NCBI GenBank assembly: GCA_050084515.1
Contig: CM114271.1
Location: 37,324,001 to 37,388,000 of the forward strand
Direction: 5' to 3'
Source: Blasia pusilla
Lineage: Eukaryota; Marchantiophyta; Marchantiopsida; Blasiales
Length of the DNA: 64,000 bases
Shown in pieces: positions 1 through 13,200 of the stretch (its first letter is position 1; the number at the start of each line of letters is the position of its first letter). Under the pieces are notes generated by a model. It worked only from the letters and a program-made list of their open reading frames with translations, did not search any database and had not been told where the DNA came from. A program made the position numbers and the translations under genes.

Positions 1-856
1 GTTTTGGTAGCAAAGCTGGTGGGTTGGAAAACATGGTGCAAAGGCATGCACAGGAGCAACATGGAGACACACCACTGGAATCAAACTTGTCTTACGGTGT
101 TGGTTATCCGAGAAGAGGTGCAAGCTACTACTCCCTGACGGTTGTATCACAAGCAACAACTCAGGAAGATGTTCGAGAGATGGTGGAAAAATGCTTGGCC
201 ACAACCATTGGAGTCCCATTCTGCAGTGTTCTTCTTGAACATTTGTATGTACTTTTGCAGAAGGATATGGACTCACTTCTGAACCTGAAGGCGCGGATAG
301 AGACGAACACAGAACTTCCAAAAAATGTAATGAACATTGGACAACACTTCCCTGAACCCTTTGTTGGAGGCAATTCTCAAGAGATTAAATTTGCGTCGGG
401 CAGATGGGTTGGTTTGAGCGGATGAATCAGAGAAGGAATTCACATTCCACACGTTCCACATGGAAGAATCAACCCCAAGCAACAATGAATCAGGTGGAGT
501 CCTTTCCCAGAGTGAAACGATCAAAATATCAGAACATGGAGGCGGAATTGGAAGCAGATGCATGTAATCATCTTGATTTGGACGCTATCGTGAGCCAATA
601 TGAAAGCGAGGCAACTAAGGAGAATACTCAACAGTCAGAATGGCCTCTGGTTGATACAAGGCCACATAAGAACTACAAAATCAGTACTACTACAAAGAGA
701 ACCACTGCAGATGTCATACTTGATAGTCTGTTGGATGAAGAGCGATATGTTGCGGAGGGTAGTCAATCCGATGAGTACTCAAGAAGACCGGATAATTTGT
801 ATGTAGTCAGATTCCTATTCATGATTCATGAAGCATTTCCAAATTTCACATATTAG
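1..856 (+). CDS. 3' part of an unrecognised gene, entering from the left edge
   Basis: An open frame runs from the left edge (codons from position 3) to a stop at 425. A second open frame on the same strand runs from about 404 to a stop at 856, overlapping the first by about 20 bases. The overlap suggests one gene with a single-base frameshift or an unseen intron near 400. The first part has a helical, acidic stretch around 160-320 (for example EDVREMVEKC). The second is polar and rich in Q, E and T, as in a disordered C-terminal tail. The frame is open to the left, so the N-terminal portion is probably outside the window. I do not recognise the family and assign no function; a transposon gene is possible. 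That this stretch is coding is moderately likely, from the two long frames on one strand that meet end to end. Confidence 0.4.
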
Positions 857-1168
857 CACAGAACACAAGAAATGTGGTGTTCAACAAAAAAAATGTATTT
901 TTTATGTATCGGATGTTTACGCACGAGAAATGTGTTCCCTTCTCATGTTCATGTCCACCATGTCCCATTTTCATGTACGGCGAGCAATCATGTTCTGTTT
1001 TTACCCTAGCATCCAAACGATAGTAACCATCGTGTAGGCCATATTGTGAACCATAGTAACCTGTCTTCACGGTTTTGTATAGTAATAGTTCGAACCCAAT
1101 TCAATTAATATTCAAGCATCCAAACTATGGTTACCACAGTCGGTTTTCTATGGATGTAGTAAACGTAT

Positions 1169-1300
1169 GAGGTATGTTTGAACCCGAACCATGTCCGCAA
1201 CGAGGTATGTATGAACCCGAACCACGTCCGCAACGAGGTATGTTTGAACCCGAACCACGTCCGCAACGAGGTATGTTTGAACCCGAACCACGTCCGCAAC
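1169..1300 (+). repeat. 33-bp minisatellite, four copies
   Basis: Four head-to-tail copies of a 33-bp unit start at 1169, 1202, 1235 and 1268, differing at only a few positions. As 33 is divisible by three, the plus strand stays open across the array (1174-1371) and reads as an 11-residue repeat with core FEPEPRPQRGM. The ORF has no other support. Confidence 0.9.
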
Positions 1301-2203
1301 ACCGTGCGGCATACTTTAGGGGCATGTCCGCACCGCCACGCGCTTGTGTCAATTTTAGAGAACTTATGTAATATAGTTCTGACTACTTCTATAGTCATAA
1401 CTAAAAAAAAACACCTCAGAAGGCCCACGAACCCTACCCCTGAGGGTCGTGCCTCTTCGTAAACATTTAGCGGTGTGAGGTGACCTTCCCCTAATTAGGG
1501 CTTGATTAAAATCGTATCTAACCGAGATTGTCACAGTGGATTGACGACTGGGGGATACCCAACAAGAAGGCTAGAATTGATTGTCCGATGTATGAAGCAA
1601 ATGCCCTTGAAACACAGCCTTTGAGGTGTTCATGAATGAACACCTACATTTCGTTGTTCATACATTTTTCGTGTCATTGCATTTCTGATCACTAAACTTG
1701 TATTTGCTCTGAGTGTTTTGACCATTTGTATTTTATTTTTGAACAGGGTGTCATGGACTCTATCTATTCATGAGGTGATTACACATGAGTGCTTTACTTT
1801 CTTGGAAATTCAGGAATCGATAAGCGTGGGACAAAACATTGATCCTCACAGGATTACAAAGTTTACCACCAATTACAGGTGGAGGCACATGTGATCATTC
1901 ATAACATGTAAGACACATCGGAATAAGGTAAGGAGGAATTTGTTAAGGTATCATTCAAGAGTACAAACTTAGGGACAAAGATCAAGAATAGCTTTGCAAG
2001 TTGTATGATTAATTTGATTGACAATGGTATCCTTTTGGTCCATACCATTTCATCCACAATAGTTCAGCAGACCATGACCTATAGCCCAACTAAGGTAACC
2101 TAACCTTCTTGGATAGACCTTCATAACACAAAAAATGGTAAGGGAAAATGTGCCCCAGAAGCGATACACCAAACGGCCTGCATTGCACCTGCACAAAATA
2201 GAA
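1301..2203. other. Intergenic, no gene seen
   Basis: No frame of note and no recognised transposon domain. Short phrases about paired 'catccaaac' and 'tagtaacc' motifs recur between 1010 and 1135 just before the minisatellite, as in decayed repeat DNA. Confidence 0.5.
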
Positions 2204-2440
2204 GAACCATAAGGCCATACATTAAGAACAGAAATCTGCCCGTTTCTGGTTTGTCCCGGAATCGCAGAAAGACAGAACTTCAGAGCCTACGTGCCAGGTA
2301 GGTACTCTCCTATTCCTACTCAGATTCATGAACCATAAGGCCATACATTAAGAACAGAAATCTGCCCGTTTCTGGTTTGTCCAAAGCAGAAAGACAGAAC
2401 TTCAGAGCCTACGTGCCAGGTAGGTACTCTCCTATACTTA
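2204..2440. repeat. Tandem duplication, period 126 bp
   Basis: A block starting at 2204 (gaaccataaggccatacatt) recurs at 2330 with near identity for about 105 bases, ending around 2313 and 2435. The only large difference is a short indel in the middle. Recent local duplication in non-coding DNA. Confidence 0.9.
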
Positions 2441-2699
2441 CTCTAAGGAATCGCCCTGATCATGAACTAAGTCCTAAACATCCGCAAAATATGATGATAT
2501 GAACTCCCGCCAAAATGCTTGAAAATTTCTGCAGAAAGTCACCTACACACACATACGCTACAGAAGCATGTTCAGATAGTAGTAACCGTCATATACACAA
2601 CACATTTGTAAAGAATTGACACCATGCAAAGTAAGACCAAAGAGAGAAGCGACACATTACCTGCAAGTGGTCCAAAGGTATGTCGTCATAATCGCCGAG

Positions 2700-5469
2700 G
2701 AAACACGCATCAAAAAGTATGACAGCAACCTCTGCAATGAAAGTTCACACAGGTCGGAGAGATTAAATGCCAATCACCGGATGAAAGGATAATCAAAACA
2801 AGAAAATCGCATGATCCCGTGAACACACTCACCAAAATGTGATCACTCGTGGTGGTCAAGGACTTGAAGACATCCCATCTAGAGGCCGCAATCGGAGTGC
2901 AGTAACTCGAGTAAAGGTGTGGCCTGAAATTGTCAAAGACTAACCCCTTCAATACCGCCCTGCGAAGGTAAGACCAAAGGGTCTTCATGGCTTGTGCCCC
3001 GGTCCTTGAGTCCCATCTGCAGGGTTCTAAACACATTACAACATATCAACACAAGCACAATTATCGGAGATGGTCCAAGACATACAATAAAACAATGTCA
3101 TCGATGTAAATGAGCGTAATGCAAGACACCTGTTGTGAAGCCATCATCATCCTCCTGTTTCGGGCTTTTTCTTCTTTAGTCATGCCCTTGGGTGCTCTTT
3201 CCATGATTTGTGGATCCGCTGCAAGACCACTTCATCGGGGTATCGCGAGTCTTCAATTGGGCCTTCATCATCACCTGGCCCATGACTATCCATGACCGGG
3301 CTAGATTCACCCACTTCCATGTCAACTTCCGGGTTCAGCCGGCGGGATTTCCGAGATCCTACCGCACCCTTACCTCTCACGCACCTTCTCACCACGACGT
3401 TACGTGTCCGAAGTGTCGCTGGTCTCCTCCACATCTGAATCAAAAGCAGTGTCCTCCTCACTCTGCTCGACATGATCTCCCGCAATACCCTCCTCACCAC
3501 CCTCGCTTGGTGCCTGCTCCTCCTGTATCACATGGCGCCCGGTACTATGCGTGGTGGGTTGGGGACTTGGGAGATGTGTACCATCCGAGTCGAGTCACTG
3601 GAATCTATGATTTCCACATCCGGCCACCCCGCACATCTACAAGTTGTTAGAGACAATGCGGAATTACAAGGGATACAATGGGAAATCATGAACTCACAAC
3701 TCTTCGACAATTCATACTTGAGAAATTTGCATGAAATGAAGCAAAGACTATACCGGACAACCGCATCAGCAAGGGAGCAGCCGACCCCATCCACATACAT
3801 GCGAGAGACTTTGTCCCTGAACTTGGCAAGAATGCTAGGTTTACTCTTCTCTTTCCAGATCTTGTAGTTAAACTTGAAGCGTGGGAGGTAGTACTCCTCA
3901 CCGATGTACCATGCATGCCTTTGTGCTCGGCGCATTTCATCTAGAACATGCAGGGAATGTTCAACCTGATCTTTGCTGGTTTCGGCTCCAACATCCCATC
4001 GATCTGGTTTCTGTCATCCATGATCCACATCTGCGGCTAGATGATGGAAAGCGGCCATGCATCTCCGAGTGAGGTGGAACGCTGACCTCTATCTCTGAGG
4101 GATAGTAGTAGGGAGAAGGCTGGCGGCCCGACTCAATCCATCCCCTCGACAGTGGTGGTAGGGCACACAAGGGCACCCTCTAGCTCCTCTCGGACCTTCT
4201 CATACTCGTGTATCCTAGCTAAACCCGCCCATGAGATATGACCGTGTTCTTCGTCCCCAGTAGCCCTCAAAAGCAATCAAAAGATCTGGCAAAATGGGCA
4301 TAGGTACAAACGGGCCCGCTGCCCGTTCGAATGCTCCTTCGCTTTCGAATGAACAGAGCAGCCTTCTTCATTTTTTGCGATGAGCGCAGCGTTGCGTTCT
4401 TTGCACGGTGCCTCGCAGACGCAAGTTGATGCTGAGATGGGGTAGTCTGGTTCCCTGCACAATTTTGGAACATAAATGAATGAAGTCTTGAGGATCATAG
4501 AGCACATACACCAAACATTGCTACCATCTCACTAACTACGTATGAAGAAGAAGAAGTCCTACACCCTTACCATCATCTTCATCCTCCACACGTCTCTCGG
4601 TCAGAATCCGCTTCCACCTTCTTCTTACCACTCGCCCTTGTGTGTTCAGGCACCGGCCTCAACCAATGTGATGCAATGTGCGAGTTAAAAGTTTCTGGCC
4701 CACTTAAAGTACTCGATGCACTTGGAGCACAGGCACACGAATTGCTTATGCTCCTTTGAGTAGCAATAATGAACCCACTCGACCGGTCCCGCCAAAGAGA
4801 GGTTTGTGCGACTGGTTTCTCTGGAGGACCTACACTCTTGCCCCTAAATGCAGCAAACATGTATGCTGGTTGGGCTTCAACCTGGAGTGTATCCACAACG
4901 AGTTCTCACTCACATGTAAACACACCAAGATACAAGCATAGCTAGAATTTAAAGTGGAATGCAAAGCTGGAATTTAAAACTTACTTCTAAAAATGAAAGC
5001 AAAAATGTAAGCTAGAATTTTGTATCTAGAATGTAGATACATAATTCCTCTCGCATCCATACCCCGAAGCTCCTACCGAAATTTGTAGGATACATATCCT
5101 CAAATTCCATCCCAGGAAAATTCTGGTTTTGGCTATAATACTTTAGCCAAACGCAGGATTTCCTGGTTGTCACCGGGTCATCTATATCTGAGAAGTTGAC
5201 AGAATGTCTACTTCATACAGACACACTAAGAATCTGTATGAACATCCCAGCAATCCGAAATATGTAAATATGTGAACGCCACAAACATAAGAAAACCTAC
5301 TTCTACCCTAAACCTAACATGGCCCACGTGGTCAAGGTCTTGAGGAGCCCCAACTACCTGCCAAACACAAGACGACAAAGACTCGAATTTGTTAGCCTTG
5401 CCAACGGGGAACAACATACATGCATGAGGAATTTAAGTGTACAATGTAAATACCGCAAATGTAATCACG
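2700..5469 (-). CDS. Coding-like minus-strand stretch, unrecognised (possible exons)
   Basis: Several minus-strand frames read like protein rather than noise: 2710-3036 (contains LVFDNFRPHLYSSYC), 3528-3940 (contains EYYLPRFKFNYKIWKEKSK), about 4140-4262 (contains HISWAGLARIHEYEKVREEL) and 4579-4896 (contains FAAFRGKSVGPPEKP). They lie in the same orientation downstream of the better exon at 5470-5946 and could be exons of one multi-exon gene or of an old DNA transposon. I could not fix splice sites, and the family is unknown to me. Opposite-strand ORFs at 3210-3867 look like shadows. Confidence 0.3.
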
Positions 5470-5946
5470 CTAAACGTAAAACAAACAATTCCAGAAGGAA
5501 ACAAGGTTCCGAGGAATACCCCGGGATAACTTCAGAAGGGTCATGGAACTTAGTACTTCGGACAAATCTGAAATGTGCTCATTCCCAATCGGTGCTTTGT
5601 CATCCACATCAGTCTGGTCGAAAAGGTAGATATTTTTAGGAGTAACTCCGATAACCCAAGGAACAGGGTCCTTCTCCTCAGAGGTGGACACTCTCCTCTT
5701 TAACCGGATTGTACAAACAATCTTGGCAAGCATGTTCTGTTTGGATGCCCCCATGAAATGTTTGATGTCCTTAATTCGGACATCATTCATCTTACCTCCC
5801 TGGTTTTCCACCACTAGAAATTCAGTCTGGAAGTAAGAGTCTAACCATACATGGTCCCCCACAAACCGGGCCTTGGGTGAGAATGCAACATTAAATCCAA
5901 CATGTATCGGTGCCTGTTCTAGACACTTATAAGTTTCAACGGAAAC
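5470..5946 (-). CDS. Putative exon of an unrecognised protein
   Basis: On the minus strand an open frame begins directly after a splice-acceptor-like TTAG at 5950-5947 and runs about 155 codons to a stop at 5470. It contains VSVETYKCLEQAPIHVGF near its start and later KRRVSTSEEKDPVPWVIG. A GT donor inside 'cccggggtattcc' near 5522 would remove the last residues if used. Composition is balanced, with hydrophobic strands and charged loops, as in a globular domain. I do not recognise it. It is the strongest element of the minus-strand unit running to 2700; confidence that it encodes or once encoded protein is moderate. Confidence 0.4.
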   Translation of the reverse strand, partial: VSVETYKCLEQAPIHVGFNVAFSPKARFVGDHVWLDSYFQTEFLVVENQGGKMNDVRIKDIKHFMGASKQNMLAKIVCTIRLKRRVSTSEEKDPVPWVIGVTPKNIYLFDQTDVDDKAPIGNEHISDLSEVLSSMTLLKLSRGIPRNLVSFWNCLFYV

Positions 5947-8416
5947 CTAAGACGATCCACTCATCCAAATACAATGGAGTGAGGATGCAAGCGCTTGCAC
6001 ACAATATCACGTAGAAAAAAATCTGAACTAGAATCTGCTATGTATCGATGGGTGACCCATGTCTCAAGATTGCACTGGTTCCCTGACATAAGACGATCAC
6101 GTTTTCAGGTTTGTTAACCTGAATTCCCAACAACCGCAACCCCTTGGCATGTAAAAACTTTGGTGACCCGACATGGCCCTAATATGTTGATCCTGGTGGC
6201 TTTAAACCTACCTCCCCTCGCCTCAAAAAACGAAGAATGTCGATGGCGGACTTCCAGTGTTACTAATGATCTTCAAACCTACACAATACCAAAAACAACC
6301 ACAATTCAAGAAGCTTATGAGAACCCTCGTTTGATTAATCCTTGTTCAAGATGGTCCGAATTGCTAGCAGCTTGTTTCCAGAATTCACAAAGGAGCACAA
6401 ACATTATCATGAGTAGCGATTGATGCACAAATTGATGTCAAAGAAAAGTAAACCCTATTCATAGAAGAACCGCGTAAGCCCCAACAGTCCCAATTTGATG
6501 ATGAAAAAATAAGTTCGAGATAAACGGGCTATGGGGATGCAAGCATCAGAAAGTCTAGCTTCAAGTAGAATCTGGGATACAATTTGAGAATTTTGGATAC
6601 ATATTAATAGACTCACCCTCTTGGAACCAAACTTAGGAGTGGAGAGATGTCCAACAACAAGTCCAAAAAATGACCAAAGTGTGATCGGCGGAGTCTCACG
6701 GAGCTTCTTGACAGATTTTTTGTACCTTAATAGCCGATAGCATACTTCACTTGAAAAGCTTGATCGTCCTTCTCGTGAAAAGATGTTGACTCCCCTATCG
6801 TACTCACTATTGCCAAACTACGATAAATTGTCAGATGCCCACAGACCCCAATGACCAGACTAAGGCCAAAATATCCAGCGGCAAGAGAGGGCAGCGACAA
6901 TGTGAATACCCACCAGCCAGTTCAGCTATCCCAAATCACGTAGTCGGTTTAAGCAGATCGGATTTGCGGTCATGATCCTGAATAGAGCAAGAACCCCAAG
7001 ACACCGGAATCAAGCATGACAGTATGGACACCCTAGAAAGCGCCCATGGCCGAAGAGATTCGTCTTGCAGGCCTGCCAAGGTGAATTTATCCACAACTCT
7101 AGGGCATGATGCAACGTAATTGCTTCAGAATCTCGAGGATGATGACAAACCGTTGAGAGAGGTGTGTTATTGCTTTAGGAACAATTACGAGTTCAGAAAG
7201 GGATATCTTTAGAATTTTCAGCAAGTTTCTGAAGGTGGTCGAGTGTCTGTCATACAAAACCTTCCATAGGAAAGGAAATGGTAACTGCGACGATGCAAAG
7301 CATTACGAGACTGACAGTTCATCACGGAAACCGAAAAGCCCTCGAGAACCTTTTGACAGAGAAGCTTGCCCATAGATAGCCGCGGTGAACGCAGTGAGAA
7401 CACCTGACAAAGACGGTAAAAGCCATGGAAGAGATCACGGGATACAATGGTGTGAGGGAATGATGCTTTGCTTTTGCTCGACTTATGGAGAAAAAAGGAG
7501 TCAAAGAATTAGTGTCTGTTCTGGACCCAGCAATAGGAGGGACGGTTGATAACCTCTAGTCTGTGTCTCCTAATCATTCGAATCTAACTTTCCAAAGCCA
7601 CGATCATGTCTTTGAACTAATCGATCTGAATTTGCGTTCCTTCGAGTACCAAACCCTCAAAACAGAGTATGGCGGAATTAGATGCCACCACGACACACTC
7701 GGTCCTTGAAAGCGATGGCAACCTTTGAAAATCACTCTTTCCACCTCCTACTTTTTTTTAAACGTGTATCCATTAGTTTGCAAGAAACTCGGAGCTTAGA
7801 CTATGGAACTTTCAAGTAAAACTATCGTGGAAGCATCTAGTGGCAATTACAAAGAAATCGATCTGGGACGTGAGGATTAACGAGGAATGACGACACTAAA
7901 CGGGAATAGCACCTTCATCAACCCGGTCAAACAGCATCAAACATATCCGGACGAGCGAAGACGTGTTCTTTAAAAAGGATGAAAAATTGAGGTATTTTCT
8001 ACACTCAACATTGGAAGTGTTGCATACGAGCATTGTTGACGTACCCGCCTTTTGCGACTGCATGTGCCCTATGCTATTCGCCTTTCACCGCCCGGCAAGA
8101 GATTAGAAAGCCCGCTCGAAACAAAGAAGTTAAATTGCAAGACGATCCGCCCCGGCTCTATCAATCAACCCACATCGATCGGGTTTCTCGAGAAATCTGA
8201 ATGCTTCGACTTCCGGTCTGCTGATGTCTCACTCGGCCGCTAAGAGACCATGCGCCTTTAGCCTCGCAAAACGCGTCTGCATCCCTGGCTTCATGTACGC
8301 CCCGAATCCCTTCACAGGCGAGTAAACACGACGCCCCCGCCAAGTAGCGGAAACCCGAGAAAAGAAAGTATGTGTGATCTCTGCAGATAGACGATCGAGG
8401 CCCTCCCGTCCTCCCG
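5947..8416. other. No gene seen
   Basis: Only short unsupported frames on both strands and no recognisable domain, LTR or RNA gene. The stretch has mixed base composition and may hold introns, UTR or decayed repeats. Confidence 0.4.
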
Positions 8417-8826
8417 CAACAACAACAACCTCTAAGGCCGGGCGAGGGTGAGACTTGCGATTTCGCTCAAAAATGCAAATCGGTCAGAATTGAGACTAAC
8501 GCCGTCTTGCCCGGACATTCTCCATCCCCCCGTCCTCCATAACAACAAAGAACAACCTCAAGGCCGGGCCAAGAATTCGAGACTTGCGTTTTCGCCCAAA
8601 AATGTTGTCGGTCAGGAATTCGAGACTAACGCCGTCTTGCCCCGGACGTTCTCCATCCCTCCCCATCCTCCACAACAAAGAACCTCAAGGCCAGGCCAGG
8701 GGTCGAGACTTGCGATTTCGCTCAAAAGTTTGTCGGTCGAATTGAGACTAACATCCTCCATAACAACGATTCTCCATCCCTCCTGTCCTCCCAACAACAA
8801 AGAACCTCCAAGAATTCGAGACTTGC
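8417..8826. repeat. Tandem repeat of about 120-135 bp, three copies plus a partial
   Basis: Units starting near 8417, 8538 and 8672, with a partial at about 8792, share the phrases 'aacctcaaggcc', 'gagacttgcg', 'gagactaac' and 'ttctccatccc'. Copies differ by indels. A pyrimidine- and CG-rich stretch with repeated 'cgtccgt' follows at 8870-9010. Non-coding; the frame through it is incidental. Confidence 0.85.
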
Positions 8827-10203
8827 CAGAAGTGAGCCGAACCCCTAACGTGCCCTAACGGAGGGGGAACGGCGTCCATCCTCCTCGTCCTCCCTACCCT
8901 CCCGTCCCGTCCGTTTAGCGCCATCCGTTTAGATCCGGACGGCGTCTGTTTAAATCCGTCCGTCTCCGGAAGGCGTCCGTCTCTGGACGTCCGACTCCCT
9001 GTCCTCCGTCACGACCTCTTTACCCTCCGTCGCGACCTCTCCATCCCGTGGCTCCCGAACCTGAAACATGGGCCCGGGGCAGCTCGAGGTAGGCGCTACC
9101 CTACGCGCATTGATTGAGTTTCCGGGACAAACTATGGCCTTCGATGTCACCCAACCCCTTTTCGACGTGTACGGTCAAAACAGACGGTCCTAGGATTCCT
9201 TCAGGCAAAGTAGGGAATAACATGGCGAATGGTACCACACGACTGAAGTACGTATGCTAAACTCTCGAGACTACCCCTCTCCGGTGCGACAATGGAACGA
9301 GTGCCGTTTCCGATACAGGCCTTGTAACCTAGAGTCGTTTCGGTTTCAGACTGGAAAATCACATGCCCCGATATTATGGTCTGATTCGCATGACTTGGGT
9401 GAGTTAATCCTTAGCATGCAGTTCGTATTGTATGTCCTACACGTTATGGCAAGTAGGGGCACCCTTGGGGTCTGCTAATGCGAGCTTAAGTGCATTTGCG
9501 ATGACAGCAATAGCACGATAAAAGACACGTGGGTAAGAAGGAAACCTTAGTGCATTGAAGGCGAGGTTCAGTCCACAATCATTCCGTAATGAAACAATGG
9601 AAGCCACGAAACAAGAGTGATGAGACCATGACTTCACTACCTGTCAGAAGTCCACACCAAGAGAGGCCTATATTTACCTCCTGATATTCACGTAAGACAC
9701 AAGCTGGAAAGTCATGTGATAGCACCAGATTCTCTACATTCCTTGTGGAAGATATCCCCACTGTACTGGAGGGGACAAAAAAACTACTCAGCTTGAACGC
9801 AAGAAGAGCTTTCTGGCACGTTCATGTCCTCAATGACTTCATGTCCCCAATATCTACTCTTATTACTCGAGCGCTATCCAAGTTCCTAACTACATTTTCC
9901 TGTCTGCTTCAGGCAACGTTGATATGCTAAATATGTTACTCCAAATCCATAACCTTGTCCCCGTCCTCTTCATTCATATGATATCCCAGGTACCTCCGTA
10001 TCATTTCCCATGTGCTTCAATGTTATAATGATCCCGTTCCTGCCCACAGGGAGAGATTAATTGCATATGTACCAGACGTTGACTTGATTTTTCCGGGATC
10101 TTCTACTACCTCAGGTTGGTTTGTCGTAAAATGCAGCTAGGTCCATAACTTTGGAGGTTGCAGGATACCATAAAAAACACTCATCATTGGGCTATATTTT
10201 ATA
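8827..10203. other. Intergenic, downstream of the BRO1-domain gene
   Basis: No supported gene. The right-hand part is expected to hold the 3' UTR of the gene ending at 10204. CG-rich simple sequence occupies 8870-9010. Confidence 0.4.
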
Positions 10204-13200
10204 TCATGTGACAAACACAAAATCACGATCAAGCCCGAATGCTTGATAAGGTGATGGTCCTACAAGTTGTTTCCCTTCGAGAATAGGTAATTCATCTACC
10301 TGCGGAATTCTTTCCCTCCAAATGAATTCGTTTTCCTGTTCACATTTTCGCAAAATTTGCATTAGGGCCTCAATCTCATGCTTGTACACCACTTTCCAAG
10401 CCTCCTCACCTGCAAAACAAAAGACGCACAGAAACCAATCAGTACCTTCAACTTGACTAAAAGAGATGGCAAAAAGTCGGGAGGGACTACAACAATTTCC
10501 AGCAATGCAAAACAGCAAAAACATTCAGAGGTTATCGAACTGCTCCTCCCCAACAGTTCCTACTGACGTTGCATGGTTGAATCTGCTACAATACAAACCT
10601 ATAGGAAGTGACGAAGAGATGTAATAAGAATTGAAGTTAGGTCCTTATTCCACCAAATCTAGCTTTAAATTGTCCAAGCTAAAGAAAGCGTTCCTGTTGT
10701 GATGCTAATGGCATTCTGGTAGCTTTGAGATACCGTGTCATCTTTCCTCGGTTAAGAATGCTAAATAGCTAATGAAGCATGGGACAGGATACCTGGAGTT
10801 ACTCTACATGTCCATGAAAAGAATAGGAGTCCAATCCTCCAGCATATGCATCAAACAACTTGACATCTTGATAGGATCTTGAAAAAATACTTCCGTGGAT
10901 TCAAAGGTACCTGTACCTTTCAGGGCGGCAGGACATGGTGATAATTGAGCAGAAAGTACTAATTGGATGCCTTGACTATAAATCGATGACAATCTAACTA
11001 GGAATATGGAGCAGCGGAAAAAGACTATCAATGAGTATGTGAAAATATGGGATGAGAACACGGTCAAAACGGGGTCAGACACAAGTTAATGAGGTTGGTC
11101 TCTAGGCAATTCAGGTCAAAGAAATATTGTTATCAGGATTTCCTTCTGATATCAGGAATCTCCACACCACCACATTATGGTAAACACTCATACTATATTG
11201 CCACATGGCTACAACAAACACTCCTTAATGCATGGTCTATAGGGAGTTTAAGTTCGGGGTAAAATTCAGGCCCAGACCTATCCCCTTGAACCACAAAAAG
11301 GGCAGGATGAGAACACGGTCAAAATCCTGCCCATTGTGTGATGGGTGCTCCCAGTTGCTCTGGTGACTTGTTCAAAATTAACAGCAGAAAGAGCAATAAA
11401 CAACTCTAAAAGTTAATAGTCAAGGCATCCAATTAGTAAAAACAGATGCAACAAACAACTGTAAAATTCGTTTACATAAGCCATCATTCAATGCCTAAAG
11501 CTCCTGTACTGATAGGAAGTGGTTTTAGGAGTCATAGTTCAGGTGAGGTGTCATGACTGACACCTGGAGGCTCTGCACTAACACCCTGTATGATAAGAAA
11601 CTCTCCTTCCTCTCAAATGGTACTTGGATCACTTTGTCCTGTTTCTATGCCCATCACTAGCACTGTCTGATCAGGGCACTTGATCTACAACCACAAGTTT
11701 AAGATAGCTACTACCTCTGCAGTGGAGTCTCAAGGCAGCACACTAACAGTCCAATCAGTGCATAAGATCCATCCTCATGAGGATACAACAGGTTCTAGTA
11801 ACTGACAAGTCTCTAGATAGCACTGGCTTCACCTCAAGACAACTCGAACCAGCACTAAGGACAGCGTACATTTGATACAAAAGCAACCAGACAGCAAAAA
11901 TTAGCACAGAAGATAATGGTTAAGCTACATCCACTTAGATCTCTGGACACAGACGAAATTGGCTTACTTGGTGGCCTAACTGATTGTACCCGACTCCGTG
12001 CATGACGAAGGATACCAACAGCCATCCCAAGCTTTTCCTCAGCACGATAGTCCTCTGCAATGTATCGTTGACTTCGTGCTTCGTGGAGAACCTTAGAAAG
12101 GTTCAAAAACCTCTACACATAGGAAGCCACATTCACAACGGATCTTATCAAATGTTCTGTGCTCCCTAGTCAAACCTTGTGAAATAAAGAATCAATCATA
12201 AAACCTAGTTTTCTATGTAGGCGGATCAGAATGGCTTTGAGATGCCATGCAGGAGCCTCCAAAGACATCAAGTGAATCCTATCTAATTAGTCCATGACCT
12301 TGATTTCATCTTTGTAGAACACTAGCCCTCTTGTCAGCTAGCATGAATGTGTGTCCTATTGTCTAAGTTGTGAGTAGAACTTCAAGGAGTACTGAGCTCA
12401 GATTTGTTCATCAAGTGAATTCATTCAGATTGCTGGATTCTTCTTGTGATGGAGCAATGTTAGTAAATTGCCTATATAAGGTTCACGATGTATAGTTGAT
12501 CAAATGTAAGAAGCTCATCTTGTCATACCTACCCGAAATTTGTCAGACACATCATTCCAATCTCCAACTTGTTCACGCAGAGAGTCAATAGCTTCATCCA
12601 GAAACTGCACGACCCCATAATGAAGCTTTGATAGAAGACTGCCGCTGGTTCCTCTCTCTTCTGCCTTCCGAGCTGTCACTGCCTACAATGCGCATAACCA
12701 GAATCACAAAACTCATGAATCAGTGGACGTCCCTGTAGATAATTTCTCCTTTGAAGTATTAAATTCAAAACGGAAGTGTCTGGCACTGGGAACTTCTTGA
12801 TCCAAGACGAACAGCAGAACTATGCTTGCATTTCAGTGGAATTCTGTTGTTTAACAGGCATATGAGAAGCTGGTTGGCTGACCTCCTTCAGGGAGTCAAG
12901 AGAGGAAACTTTCCCAGCGGTCTAATCATCTTGACTCGGTTCATGTTGCCATAACACCATAAAACCCACGGAAATTTTTATGAGTTGAAAGGTCGGAACT
13001 CTTGCTGAGTAACGGTCTGACACTGGGAACTTCTTGATCAAAGACGAACAGCAGAACTATGTTTGCATTTCAGTGGAATTCTGTTGTTTAACAGGCATAT
13101 GAGAAGCTGGTTGGCTGATCTCCTTCAGGGAGTCAAGAGAGGAAACTTTCCCAGCGGTCTTATCATCTTGACTCAGTTCATGTTGCCATGACACCATAAA

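Noticed and set aside
1169-1300. Regular repeats that might suggest a CRISPR array
   Set aside because: There are no unique spacers, the units abut directly, and the genome is clearly eukaryotic.
3110-3867. Plus-strand ORFs of 131-146 codons
   Set aside because: They overlap more protein-like minus-strand frames and carry proline- and histidine-rich text typical of antisense translation.
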